This document shows, piece after piece, positions 22,541-35,200 of a stretch of DNA of 64,000 nucleotides. Under the pieces are notes generated by a model, which saw nothing but the letters and a program-made list of their open reading frames with translations, ran no database searches and had not been told where the DNA came from. This DNA is from Cryptomeria japonica (Eukaryota > Streptophyta > Pinopsida > Cupressales > Cupressaceae): contig NC_081405.1 of the NCBI RefSeq assembly GCF_030272615.1, positions 23,079,772 to 23,143,771 of the forward strand. Direction: 5' to 3'. Positions within the stretch are counted from its first letter, which is position 1; each line of letters opens with the position of its first letter. The translations under genes were made by a program, and so were the position numbers.

Positions 22541-23949
22541 TGTAGTCACATAAATCTGTCCAGTTTAATTAAATGAATATTTGCTATTTATTTGATTAAA
22601 AATCCACTAGCCATCAGTTAATTAAATTAATATTTAATTAATTCATCTTCAAACATTCTCCTATTAATTAAATTAATAATTCAATTTATTTTAATTAATT
22701 CATTAAACCAAATTCAAATCAATTAAATGAATAAATCATATTTATTTCATTTAATCCCCTATTCCTCCTTTAAATAAATTAAATCAAACATTTATTTAAA
22801 ATCTTTTATCCCCCCACTTGCATTTTCCTACAAATGCAACTTGCACACATTTATTGAAATAAATTAATTTATTTTAATTAAAAATATCATTTTCCCTCAC
22901 CCACCAAATCCACTTGCAAATCTAATCCCCTTCTAGATTATTTTAACCCCTTCCTAATTAACCTAATCCATCCCCTAATTATTGTCACATTCCTAAGCAA
23001 CTTGGAATCATTTCTCAAAAACTTCAAAGTCTTTGAAAATCATTTAATGCTTTGTGTGTTCAACAATTTAATCTCCAGAATCTTTCAAAACCACTAATGG
23101 CTCTTACATGACCATTAATGGCTCTTACATAGCCATTTATGGTTTATTCAACTTGCGCTAATGTGTCTCCTCAAGCATTTATTGATTTGACCATGGTTAT
23201 CCCTTTTGCCTTTGCACAAGAGTTTATCCATTGGATAAAAGTTTTATTCTTTGAATAAAGAATTTATCCATTCAACTAACCTTGATCTTAACTCCTAAGG
23301 TCATGTCAAGCATTTAATACTTATTCCCTCTCCTCTCAACCTATCTCACATTGACACTTGTCATCCTAGGATTGGGTTGAAAGCCCTCACATGGATCTCA
23401 AATCATTCAATCCTGACCCTTGTTGAGATTACTCAATCTCAACCATCCATTGCTCCATTTTTCTTATAAATAGAGCCCATTTTTTCATAATCCAGATCCT
23501 GAAAACTTGTATGCATTTAAGCTATAGTGAATTCTAAAGAGCATTTAGCATAAACTACTAATATCTTGTCATTTTGGTTAAAATAAATCATTTTAGTATC
23601 AATAGCATAGTATTAGCTTTTTATTCACATTTAGAGCAAATACTTCAATTTCAAACCTCCATAAACCTCCATAGTGCAAAAAGCTGCTGAGAGCTACACT
23701 AATTTGGAACTTAGAGAGGAGAGGAACAAAAAAGGAGCCAAGAGTATGGTAGAAAACATTTGGAGATGTCTTCTTGCATTTATATTCGTAGTTAAATGTT
23801 TTACTTTGTTCTTGGTGTTTCTTTTGATATGCTTGCTTAGGTTGATCTTTGGTTGAATAACACTAACCTTCATACTTGTTTCTTGTTGTTTGTGTGTTAT
23901 ACTACCACAAGTTTTGATCCAACAACTGCCCTTTTTTTGCAGAGCATCA
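22541..23949 (+). repeat. right (3') LTR of the Tat element
   Basis: Starts TGTAGTCACA, ends GAGCATCA and matches 820-2227. Its TATA box is at 23465-23473. Confidence 0.93.
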
Positions 23950-23954
23950 ATATA
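23950..23954. repeat. target-site duplication (right) of the Tat element
   Basis: ATATA, identical to 815-819. Confidence 0.85.
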
Positions 23955-25784
23955 TAATCATCATCAATATCTAATTAATACATGCACATAATTACTATTT
24001 TGATTAAAGCATATTCATATGGTCATATCATACTAGGAATTGATTATGAATATTTGCAAACTGCAATCTCAAGGATAGTTGTCCTTGTATTGCAAGAGCA
24101 TGGATGGATTTCATCCATCCATCTCAAAGTGGTGTACTTGAGAAGATCCTCAAGCCCAAGGGCATGATTGGATTTCTGATGTTCAACACCCCCTGGCCCA
24201 CAAGCATGGTAGGACCCCCAATCCATCTATCTTGAGGTGGCATGCTTGGTTAGACGTACACAGACTGCCTTCCTCAACAAACCTAGGAGCAATCATTTCA
24301 TCTTGGGGTGGCATACTTGATGAAGAATGGTCAGCTCTTCAACTTTCGCAAACTCAGAAGGCTAACCATCCTTCCTATTTGCAAGACATTTCTATAAATT
24401 CAAAAAAGATTGCTAAAGGAATTCGCTAGAATAATTATAAGAGAATATCTCATGATTAAGTCTAAGATTATTCAAATGGCTGCAATAACTTGATTTCTGA
24501 AATATACTTATTGTTGCTCTCGATTTTTATTCTAAATTAATTTATTTCTGCTGTATATACTTATGCCTTTTTATAATCTGATTTATTTCAGTCCTCACTT
24601 TATTTCTATTCCAAATAAATGTGTCTTGATTCCTCTTCCCCAAATAGGGATAGGGACGACATGGGACCCATCCTTAATAGTAGAGTTTCTTGGTGAACAC
24701 GTAGCTGACTATAACGATCCATGAAAAAGTAAAGTTTTATGAAAGTGCTAGACTTAACAAGAAATGGAGGTCAGAATGCCTGCATTTTTGGAGAGAGGCC
24801 TGCGCATTCAGTGCTAAGCACACCTAAAGCTCAGATCCCAACATCGTTTTCTAGGTTGCAAGCTAACATTTGATAATCCCAACAAGAAGTAGTGCATCTT
24901 TAAGTCACTTTGAGAAGTATCTTCATATGAAACTATAGTCTTAAGTCTCTCATGAATTTCTATTTGCAAAGCAATCAAAAGATAACCGATCAAAATACCT
25001 AAGAGACAGCATTAATTAAAATGTTCAACCTTCATTCTGAACCAAAACTGTTACACCATAAAGCTTATTTCGATCAGAACCAAAACTGTAGAGCTCACTG
25101 AAGCAAACCTCCAAGATATCATCCAACTTTTAAAAGGAGGGTAAAAATTGGCTTTTCCTAAAATGTAAACGACAATCAGTAGCTAAATAGATTCTTGGAC
25201 TGCTTTGCTGCTCGTGCATGACCAGAAGCATTAAACTAGAACAACTATTTAGTATCCAACAAATGAACAAAAGAAAAGTCAAATGACAAAGGATGGCACC
25301 ACTATGCCAGTAGTGTTCCAGCTCTGATTTGATTGAAATCGAATGTGCGCTTATACATTACATATCATGCTCCTACCAGACCTTGCATAGCCAAAGCCAT
25401 TTAAGTAATCATGGACAGTTAAGATTACAAGGCATAATCAACATTCCAGACAGATGCAACAAAGAAACCCTTTCCCACAGCCAGCAATATTTCCAAGAAA
25501 GCTCCTAAGATTTCTGTCTCCTATGACTTTGCTTCTGTGGAATCAAAGAAAGCAAAAATTTAATGGATGCCAAAACAAGCATTTAGAACGAACTTAACTA
25601 TCCCGGTATTAAAAGCAGTTCATCTGATTGTTGTTCTCCAAAAACTAATGCTATTGCATTCCATTATATTTTCTACTATAAAGCAAATATGTGTACTATC
25701 ATTAATTTTTATCTGTGCATATTCCAAAAGAGCGCATTCAACATTTATGATGTAATATATGGTGAAAATTTGACTTGCACTGAC
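23955..25784. other. intergenic sequence and likely 3'UTR of the bHLH gene
   Basis: No supportable gene. The part adjoining 25784 should hold the 3'UTR of the minus-strand bHLH gene, but I could not pick a convincing polyadenylation site. A loose repeat of a CTTGAGGTGGCATGCTTG-like phrase occurs at about 24115-24320. Confidence 0.5.
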
Positions 25785-26270
25785 TTATAATTGGCCTCGC
25801 CTGGACACTTCTTCTCTGTTTTGGGAGCCAACCTTGGACATGTCACATGGTAGCATAGGTGCAACCCCATTTGATTTATCTGACACAGTTTCTTCCCTGC
25901 CATCTATATTGATTGAACTCTCCTTTATAGAGGCATCAATGCCAGATTGAGCAGCTCTGACTCCCATGGATGTTGAATTGTTGCTATAAGGTAAGACTCC
26001 AGATTGCATGTCTGATTTCTGTCTATCACCACTATCAACACTCTTTCCTGGCACAGTTGCAACCAGAGACTTTCCACTAGAACTTGATATAGCTGATGCA
26101 AGTGCAATGGGCATCAAACAAAGTCCTTTATTTTGTAAGTATTGCATAGCAGTAGTCATGTTTGACTCCATTAGTTTTGCAACTTCTTGTTCAAAAGCAA
26201 GGCCCTCTTGTGACAGAGGCAAGGTTCCACCAGCTTGGCCTAAGGCTGTTGACATGAGACCACCAGATCC
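25785..26270 (-). CDS. bHLH gene coding exon 7 and stop
   Basis: 486 nt including TAA at 25785-25787, residues 345-505. Contains the conserved [17 protein letters not shown] and [14 protein letters not shown] blocks. The ~110-residue tail beyond them is polar and longer than in the angiosperm relatives I recall. Confidence 0.9.
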   Translation of the reverse strand, partial: GSGGLMSTALGQAGGTLPLSQEGLAFEQEVAKLMESNMTTAMQYLQNKGLCLMPIALASAISSSSGKSLVATVPGKSVDSGDRQKSDMQSGVLPYSNNSTSMGVRAAQSGIDASIKESSINIDGREETVSDKSNGVAPMLPCDMSKVGSQNREEVSRRGQL

Positions 26271-29200
26271 CTGTGTAACCATAGAACAAACACAGAAATT
26301 AAGTGAGCAGCAAAAACTAAATATCAGAGTTTCAGCCAAAGTAGTCACTTCAATTGTGTATCAGAGACAACATTCAAGACAAGTACCTCAGGTGGAACAT
26401 CAGCAATAAGCGGAGCAACTGCACCTGCGCCACCGAGCCTGCTCATGCTCAGAACCTGCAGGACACGCAATCAATCACTAGAAATTGCTTTACCCATATT
26501 GTATCACCTACAAAATAATGGTTTAAGAAACAAAAGTTATGGTCTGAACCTTCACTTGCAGCTGTAAAAATTTGACATAGTCTATGATCTCGTCAAGCAT
26601 GGAAGCTTTGTCTGTCTGCACAAAATGAATGAACGAACCCTCTTTAGCCAGCTGAGCAGCTATTATACATTCACAATTAGATAGAATACAAATATCAGGG
26701 TACAAAATGAAATCACTTGTTCCCCAGAACAACAACTTCTGATAAGTCTATGGTACGACAATCAAGCTTTCTATTCTCTAAGTCTAACATGGGTAGATGG
26801 CTGAAGTTTGGAAAGGACTGGTACAAAATGAAATCTCTTGTTCCCCAGAACAACAGCTTCTAATATGGCTATTGTATGACAATGAAGCTTTCTATTCTCT
26901 GAGTCTAACATGGGTAGATGGCTTAAGTTTGGAAAGGACTGTAAACTGTGAACTGAAGCATATCCCTCTATCACAATGAGTTAAACCATAAATTATGCTC
27001 TATTGTTCTTTACCTATCCCATTTACTGTCAATCACCTGAAAATTAGAACATGTTAGATTTATACACTGAACATCATACTTGGTTTTGATATCCTAAAGT
27101 AGATAAGAGAAAATAAGCAAAAACATCGTAAGTTGTGAAAAGAAGCAAAAAAAATCACCATGAGAAACCGAGATTAATGTCAAACAAACAAGCATATGAC
27201 CAACAAAAAGAAGGAAAGCCATAGGGATCTTCATGCCACATGTCATTTTTTATAATTATCACTTAACCAGCCTGTATGGCATCCATCATTGATACACACA
27301 CTGGTCATTTAATTCTTCTGCTTCTATAGTATACCTAGGAGAGTAAAGAAACTTGTGGTCGTACACCTCATGGATCACAAGAAATCCATCCTTCCAATCA
27401 CTTGACAATCAATTCATGTCACTAAGATCATAATTGCTTAAGAGAAAAATGGCAAAAACAGAAAAAAGGAGGTTTTATAGGGTCTGCATGATTAGACATA
27501 CAAGTCTCTCGCAAGCTCCTTGCCAGGCAGAAAAAATTACAAGTTATCCCAACATTGTGAAGACTTCGAGTTCTCCCGAGCTCAGTGAAAACTCACAAGT
27601 TCCCCAGAGTTTGGTGAGAACTTGCTGAGTTTGCAAATTATGTCCATGCCCACTTCCATAAGCCAGATATGTCAGTGAGTTTAATGAGATCCCCATCTTC
27701 AGCAAAATGAAATTAAATTGCTCTCATGTTCTTCACACATCAAAAGTTACGAATAAATGAAACTCCAGTACAAGTACAGAAAAAAGTATCTTAATAGCTG
27801 CCATCGGAAAAAAAAATGTTAGAAATTGAGAAACAAAAGGGCCTCCCTTAGTAGCGTTAAAGCCATAATCTTCGGTTTGCCAGACTCCAACACTATCTAT
27901 CAAGCATCACAAAACTAGAAAGATAGATTTTGTTGCAACCCTTCCTGAATTGTTGAAAGGAAAAATGAAAACATGGGAGCTAGACCTGGATGATCAGACA
28001 ACTATTACCTCATTGAGTAGGATTCCTTGTGCCCTGACTGTGCTTATTGATGTGAGTCCCACAGAAAGTAGGATAGTGGTACCTGTATTCTGAAATAAAG
28101 TGACTGATATTTTGTAGATAGCCGTGATTAGTGTCATCAGTATTCATCCTATCCTTCAAAAATCCATTTACAGTAAGAGAGCCTAAACCAACCAGCAACA
28201 CCTAAGAGAATCAAGTGACAAAAGATCACTAAGCTATTAGAAGTTTAGGAAGTGTTGGAATAGTATCAAAAGCCTTCCAGAAGTCTCCAACAAAGAGTGG
28301 AGATATGGTCTATCATTCGGAGCCTGACTTCTGGCCCTAGAGTAAATCCTCTTCTACCCATCTTAGAGGTGTATTCAATAGAACTGACATAACACTCGGA
28401 AAAGGCAAGGTCCATCATGAAGGTGCAACAATTATTTTCATGTGCACTCAGTGATGAAAAAGGAATTATCATGTGCTAAGACTACGAAGGAAACCAGAAC
28501 AAGAACATTGGAAAGAACAAAAATTGGATGTGTCTAGAATTTTGCATCCTCTATGAGGATTTGATGAAAATGCCAAAAATCAAACACTTTCTGAGAGCCT
28601 TCAAATCACCCTGCACTTTCAATAAGGATGATGGTGTAAAATTGACAAGAGGAAGGTGAAGATGATATACGAACAGGTACTTGATGTTAGACACTGAGAA
28701 AGCAGCAATATGAGCAGTCCATATGTAAGGATCAATTTCTGACGGTGGTTGGTTGCATAGGAGAAGAATACACCAAAACATATATTAATTATTTTCAGGT
28801 ACTCCCAAAGAGTTATTAAAAAGATTATCAGGTGCTGGGACTAGGAAGGAAATCAAAACAAACAACATTAAAAGGATATAAATTGGATAAGTCACAGATT
28901 CAACAGTGGGATTTGATTAATGATGACCAAGATTATCAGGTGCTTGGCTAGGAAGGAAACCAAAACAAACAACATTAAAAGGATATAAATTGGATAAGTC
29001 ACAGATTCAACACCATATATCAGGATTTGATTGATGACCAAGATGAGATAGCTACTTCATTAGCACAGAATCTTCACATGGCCCGGCCCTTTGAATGATG
29101 TGGATGAAAAATTGACAGGAGAAAGATTGAGAGGAGACAAGAACAAGTACTTAATGAAAAAAAGACAGGAGAAAGACTGAGAGGATCCAAGAACAAGTAA

Positions 29201-32200
29201 TTAACCTAAGATATCGAAAGAGCAAAAATTTAAGTTATGTGGAAGAAGAATAATTGAAAGGTCCTAGGAGAGGTATGATTACACAAAATTACACTTATAT
29301 GCTTAAGAAAGCAACGTTTATCTATTGTAGGCAATGACTACAAAATACTAAACCAGGAGTAATAGCTAAATGATACTAAAGCTTTTGATGCAAAACATTG
29401 CAATTGTTCTCATACCATTTGTTCACTGGAAAGAGCTGTGAGGGAAAGCAGAAGGAAGACTTGATAATAAGCAACGGGGAGGGTTGGGCTGCTTCCTAGG
29501 CAACTAATTAAGAAATTAAATTTCATAGTAGAAATGGCAATGGGAGGAAAAATATGGAACTAGATGTTATAACAGAGTCTCATATGCAAAAACATCAAGT
29601 CCTCATAATTACTGATGATTTGAGGTGGTCATTGGTGGGGAGTCCAAGTGAGGAGAAGTAAAAGGACTTGACAAAGTAATGGCCATCTGAAAATGGTCTC
29701 CACAATAGGCAGCTGATCAGATTTATGGAGACCTTGGACATGCAGAGAATAAGAAACATGAAACAACTTCGTCGTGAAGAAGCAATTAAGACCGTAGGCC
29801 CATAGAAAAGAAAATATTAAATAAACAATAACTTTATTGAAGGAATTGATATTTAGCAAAAACAAAGCCACAAAATAATTGGTACTATTGCATTGTAATT
29901 GTGCCCATTAAATAGACTTTCAACAGGAAGCCAAAGTGGCTATCTGTAACCTTCATAAGCAAATACGATTAAATTCTCAACAAAGTAAACAAATATATCC
30001 CAATTTGGATGTTATATTAAATCACCAATGTGCCAAAATGAAACCAATCTAATTCATGTCCTATTAATCTATAATATATCTAACAAAATTGTCCATTTAA
30101 CTCAGTCATCTTGGGAAGATGCATCCCATGAACAATAATTGGATCTGCTTTGTCCTCTAAACACTTGTCGAACCCAATTTCTATCAAATTCAACTCAAGA
30201 GTGACCAACTCATCCTCAAAATATCATAGACTGGGAACTATAAAGATCTAAAAAATCTCCTAACAAGATAGCATTCTCTAAAGAACTGTGTGCTATCTCA
30301 TATTCGAGATCATGTTAAGGATTACCACTAATGCTATGTTATTAGGTTGCACAGTAACCCTGGCCAAACCCACACTAGTTCAGACCAAATTCTGATCCTG
30401 GTCCGGGTCTTGCCTGGGTTTACCCAGGGTCAGCCCCAGGCCTTTGGATTCAGCACAACTGCATCTTAAAGTACCAACACTGAACCCAGAGGCCCAACAG
30501 GACCTTATGCAAACCCAGGGAGAATCTGCATGGGACCCAAAAACTATTTTTTAAATGGTAAAAAGTGGAAAATTAAATTAACAACAAAGAAAAGGAAAAA
30601 AAAACCCTAAAAAAAACTTTCCTTAGGGTCAACAGAGGATGAGGCAAAAGAGGCTGCTACACAGCATCACTTGTGTGGTACAGCGAGTGGGAATGGCACC
30701 AGTGCTGCTTGTCCTTTCAATGAACCAGCTAATGGCGTTGATGCTGTTGATGAAAAGCAATAAGATGATTTATATTGATTTTACATGTGCAGAGCAGCAT
30801 CTTTACGTTCAACAATTGACATTGAAATACCTATTATCAGCTGTGTTCTGTATTTAATTTTATACATTATGTGCAAACAATGTATATTTTCAATATTATA
30901 TATATGGCCAACCCACCACACCAAAGCCAGAGGATGAAATTGGCGAACCGCAAAACCTGAGCCTGAACTGGCAACATAGCATTGATGTCAATTAAAAAAA
31001 TCTGAGGAGAAATGAATAACAAACAACAAAACCTCCCAAATGGGTGATCCTCTGCAAAATCAGAGCCACACATCTGGAATGTTCAGGGCAGGGAAAACAA
31101 AAGCTCAAAACAGTCTCAAACTAAGCAGGAAATTCCTCCAGCATCACAATCAATTCCCAAACTACAAAAATTCTGCCTTGCAGAGCCATACATCTGGAAT
31201 CTTCAGTGCAGGCCAAACAAAAGCTCAAAAACAGTCTCAAACTAAGCAAGCGATTCCTCCAGCATCACAAACAATTCCCAAAATACAAAAATTCTGTCCA
31301 AGGCTGAGATCCAAAATATAGCCAGATATGCCCCTTAAATGTGAAGCACCTGTATTGGAAAACACTGGAAATCAGAGATGAGTCCATCCAAGAGGTGAGG
31401 AGTCATCCCTGCCCAGTAATTACAGACAAACCTCACTTGTGGTCCTTCCTAACTGTAATCACCTGCCCTTTCCTATATTTTGCCACATAAATGAGTTACT
31501 TATCAAGCTAAACCTTGTTTTGGGAATCCTCCTCATAATTGAAACACATGATAATCAGAATCTGCAGTAAGTATCAAAAAACACCACTAATGTCCAAGGT
31601 GTCATGAATTAATCAGCACTTAGGCTCATAAATATTCATCATCCAGCTGCTTCTGAATCTGCTCCTATTTCGCCACTACTTCATATTTCAAAAATTCTCG
31701 GTTGGATGGAATTGCGATATGCCAACTCCATGCAACCTTTATCTTAACCTGTATATCTGGTTTTGAGCTATTCAACAGAAAACAGCCATTGAGCTCTTTT
31801 GATTCCTTTGTCATCAAATCATTAACATCTTTTGAGTTGTTTTATAGTCCTGAACCTCAGCCACTGCAACATGAAAACAGCAGCAGCCTGATCATTCTCC
31901 TCTACTAGTTTCAGAAATGAATTGTATAAGTTCTCAGGAGTCTTACATACTTATCAAGATCTTTCTTTAGAGTGCAACACTATGGAACTACCTCCAAATA
32001 GTGGCATATTCATTTTTCTCCTTCCCTCCCCTTTCCATCACCCCTAGGAAATATCCAGAGACTGTAGCTGACAATCCCCAACAAAGTTGACCTCAGGATG
32101 CAGCAGTCTAGGAGGAAAGTTTCAGACTGATCAGGCTCTGTTGGCATACAATGGGAGATCCTGACTATTACAGGAGAGCCAACCTGCTATATATGGAAGC

Positions 32201-35200
32201 ACTGTTGCAACGATTGCATTACTTCCCCCAACAAGTAATGACTACAAGCAGAGGTAAGGGAACTGAGAATTTTTGTGTAAAGATCTGTAAAATGGGACAA
32301 GACAACTTCTAAGAAGAGCAATAGCAATTAAAGCAAGCTCCAAGTTGGAACTACATGCTAGGAAAGTGAAATGAACCTACACGGAAATTGTTTCCTTGAA
32401 CATAAATACAAGATCAATTCACTGGGGACCAAAGTAATAATGAAGGACAACTTCAACCAACGAGAATGCATATCCACATATCAAGAGATATAATGGATCT
32501 TTTCCCTCCTTATTTTTAGTGCTATATATACAAGAAAACAAGGCCTTCACACTCTTCTTGTAAGAGGATCAGTTTAAAAGAACTGGAGGAAGCTAGAATG
32601 ATATGGGTAAGGTAGACCTTGTTGTTTGTAACTAGGTAAAAATGGGTTCAGATTGCCTTAAGGCAACATCCGAACCCATATAGGACTGGGTCCTATCCTA
32701 AAGGGGTAACGTGCCCCCAAGTTGAGCCCAGCCCTATACCTCCACGCCACCCTAAATACTCCACGCCACAATAAATAAATTGGCACCAAAAGAGGGAGGC
32801 CGACTTGGATTTAATAAAGGCTAAGGACTCATATAAATAAAGGTTAAATTGCAAATGCAAATACAATTCAGTTATCCATGAAATCAGCGAATTAGCTCTG
32901 CAAACAAGAGGTGCGAAATCACCAAAGAAGGTTGTGCGAATTTGTCCAAGGATTGGGCAAACTTATTCAAGAGGATATAGGGCATTTTGGTGCAGTCTTG
33001 AAGCATGCAAAAAGGGCAGATCTGATATATAAAGATCAGATTCAGAAAAGCAAACTAAGTACTGTATTTGTGCAATAAGAGTGAATACATAATCTGACCT
33101 GTGGGTCTTTAATGCTGGATTTTTCGTCCTTGGAGGTTTTCCCAGGGTATTTGTGTTTGTCTCTTGGTTCCTTGTTTCATTCTTGAATTTACTTGATTAT
33201 AGTTTACTAAATTACAAATCTGATTAATAAACTAGGGCATGATTAAATGTTACAAATCTGATTACTGATCTAGGGCACGAATTTAACAGACCTGCCAGTA
33301 AACATGTTAAATATTTTGTTGATCAGAGAAATTGTTCGGAAAACAGAAACAATCAGAGCTAGCATTCATATTTAGAGTCATTGGGAACAAAATAGTTTGC
33401 ATTTATATGACTCTCCATCTCATCATTCTGTAATAATAATTGCAGTTTTTTTGTCAAGGCTGATGTTTCTTTTAGAATATTTATACTAAACTTAAATATG
33501 ATGGTTATTTATCTAATAATATTTTTGGCTACATCCAACAACAAGTCATCTTACAGGCATATCATAATTTCATAGACGATAGAACTGTATTTGCTGATTG
33601 TATTCAAGTCTTCGAGTTTTGCAAACTATTATATGTACCAAATCAACATGTAATGGTAATTTGCAAGCACAAACCTATGATCCATGGAGAGATGCAATAA
33701 GTTACGAGTTTCTCCCATTCTCAAGCATGAAAATCACAATCCAATACCAGGCTTTTCCTTTTGTCTTGGAAATATCTGTTGGTCCCATACATCTAATCAT
33801 AACTGTTCATTACCTTTAATTATAACTTCCCTGCTTTAAGGCAGAATAACAAGGGTATCCATAGCTATTTAATTTAAACTTTTCCTTTAACCACCTGGAA
33901 AAAGAAGAAATATCCTTGAAACTTGAAAAGATATTCAAAAAAAAATCTGGTTATATACTTGAAACTTGAAACGAGATTCAAATAAACTTTGGTTGCTAAA
34001 ATCACTTGTGAATAACGCATTTAATGTAAAAGATATGATGAGAAACCTCTAGATGACAATGATAAATAATGCATAGTTATCAACTTAGCATTCAAGGAAT
34101 GACGAAAAATGTAGTTTTCCTAAGGTTCTAGTTACAATTACTATAATTTATTTAGCAGTATAGCATGAAAAATATGACAGTGAGATATTTGTCAGTGAGG
34201 CATTGCTCATGGCATTGCTAGGCAAGGGCAGTACAGTGTTAAGTGCATGAGAAATTCAGATTTTTCTCCAACTGTGCATGCATGTCAATGAAGGTACCTG
34301 TGTGCACGTTACAAATATAAATAGCAGTAAATAATGTAGTGCCTACGAAAAATAATTTGTTGCTCGTAAAAGAATAATATGTTGCTTCTTAGAGATACAA
34401 TGCATATATGGAATAAAAAATAAGATGTTTTTTTTCTTTTTATTTCTAGAGATTGCCTGGTTAAAAATACCTAATATTTTAAAGGAAAAAAAAATTCCAA
34501 CATGACACAAAATATTTTCAAAACTGGATGGTTCGGTATTTTTCCATATGTAACATTGTCACCTGAACCAATTTTTTTGGAGAAAAGTTGATAAATAGAC
34601 ATATTATGCAAGAAACAAAAATCTATCAGAACAATTGAAAATCATGAAAAAGGGAAATTATGTAATGTTTGAAGAACTTAATTTCTTAGTGGAGAAGCAC
34701 ATGAATGGTTGGAAGGCAATGGTAATCATCAATATTGGACTCATGACAAACTCTGAAAACAATAACTTGGCAAAATGCAGACAGTTGTTGAAAGAAAAAA
34801 AATAAAATAAAAGAAGCCTTTGATTTTAAGACAAATTAAGGAAATAATTAAATAAGAAAAATAAGAGTAAACATTAAAGAAAATAAAAAAATTGAAATAC
34901 TAAGGCGGCATAAACCAACACTTAAGACTAAACTAAAGTGCTTAAGGGAAGAAACAGAGTGTTGGAAGGAAAAAAAGTTTGAAAATTATCGGTAAATAAG
35001 GGAAGAAAATTAAAGGAAACTCACAAAAGACATTTCTTTTCAACTTGAAAAGAAAAACAAGAAAAGTTAGACAAAAGAGACCAAATTTCAGATATAATTC
35101 TATAATTTTTAAGTAAGATTGAGGTACAAATGAAGGGACCCCAAAAAGTGACATGTAACTAAAGGAAGGGTCTCACAAAGACATGGACGAAACATTCTGA

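Larger units (their letters stand above)
820..23949 (+). mobile_element. Ty3/gypsy LTR retrotransposon, Tat type, carrying a nested chromovirus
   Basis: The element has two ~1.4 kb LTRs with TG...CA ends and an ATATA target duplication. Internal order is a ~2.7 kb leader, gag with a zinc knuckle, aspartic protease, G-patch, reverse transcriptase, RNase H, a second RNase H, integrase, a ~2.4 kb 3' untranslated stretch, polypurine tract and LTR. The extra RNase H between RNase H and integrase is characteristic of the Tat/Ogre/Retand branch. Without the nested 7,852 bp element and its 5 bp duplication it would be about 15.3 kb. All coding parts carry stops or frameshifts, so it is not autonomous now. 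Confidence 0.93.

Noticed and set aside
24044-24429. Short open frames on both strands beside the Tat right flank
   Set aside because: Short, overlapping and without similarity to known families; treated as intergenic.
30340-30520. GC-richer CCCAGG-rich stretch in intron 4 that looked like an exon
   Set aside because: No frame with domain content and no splice pair that keeps the bHLH frame; exons 4 and 5 join directly.
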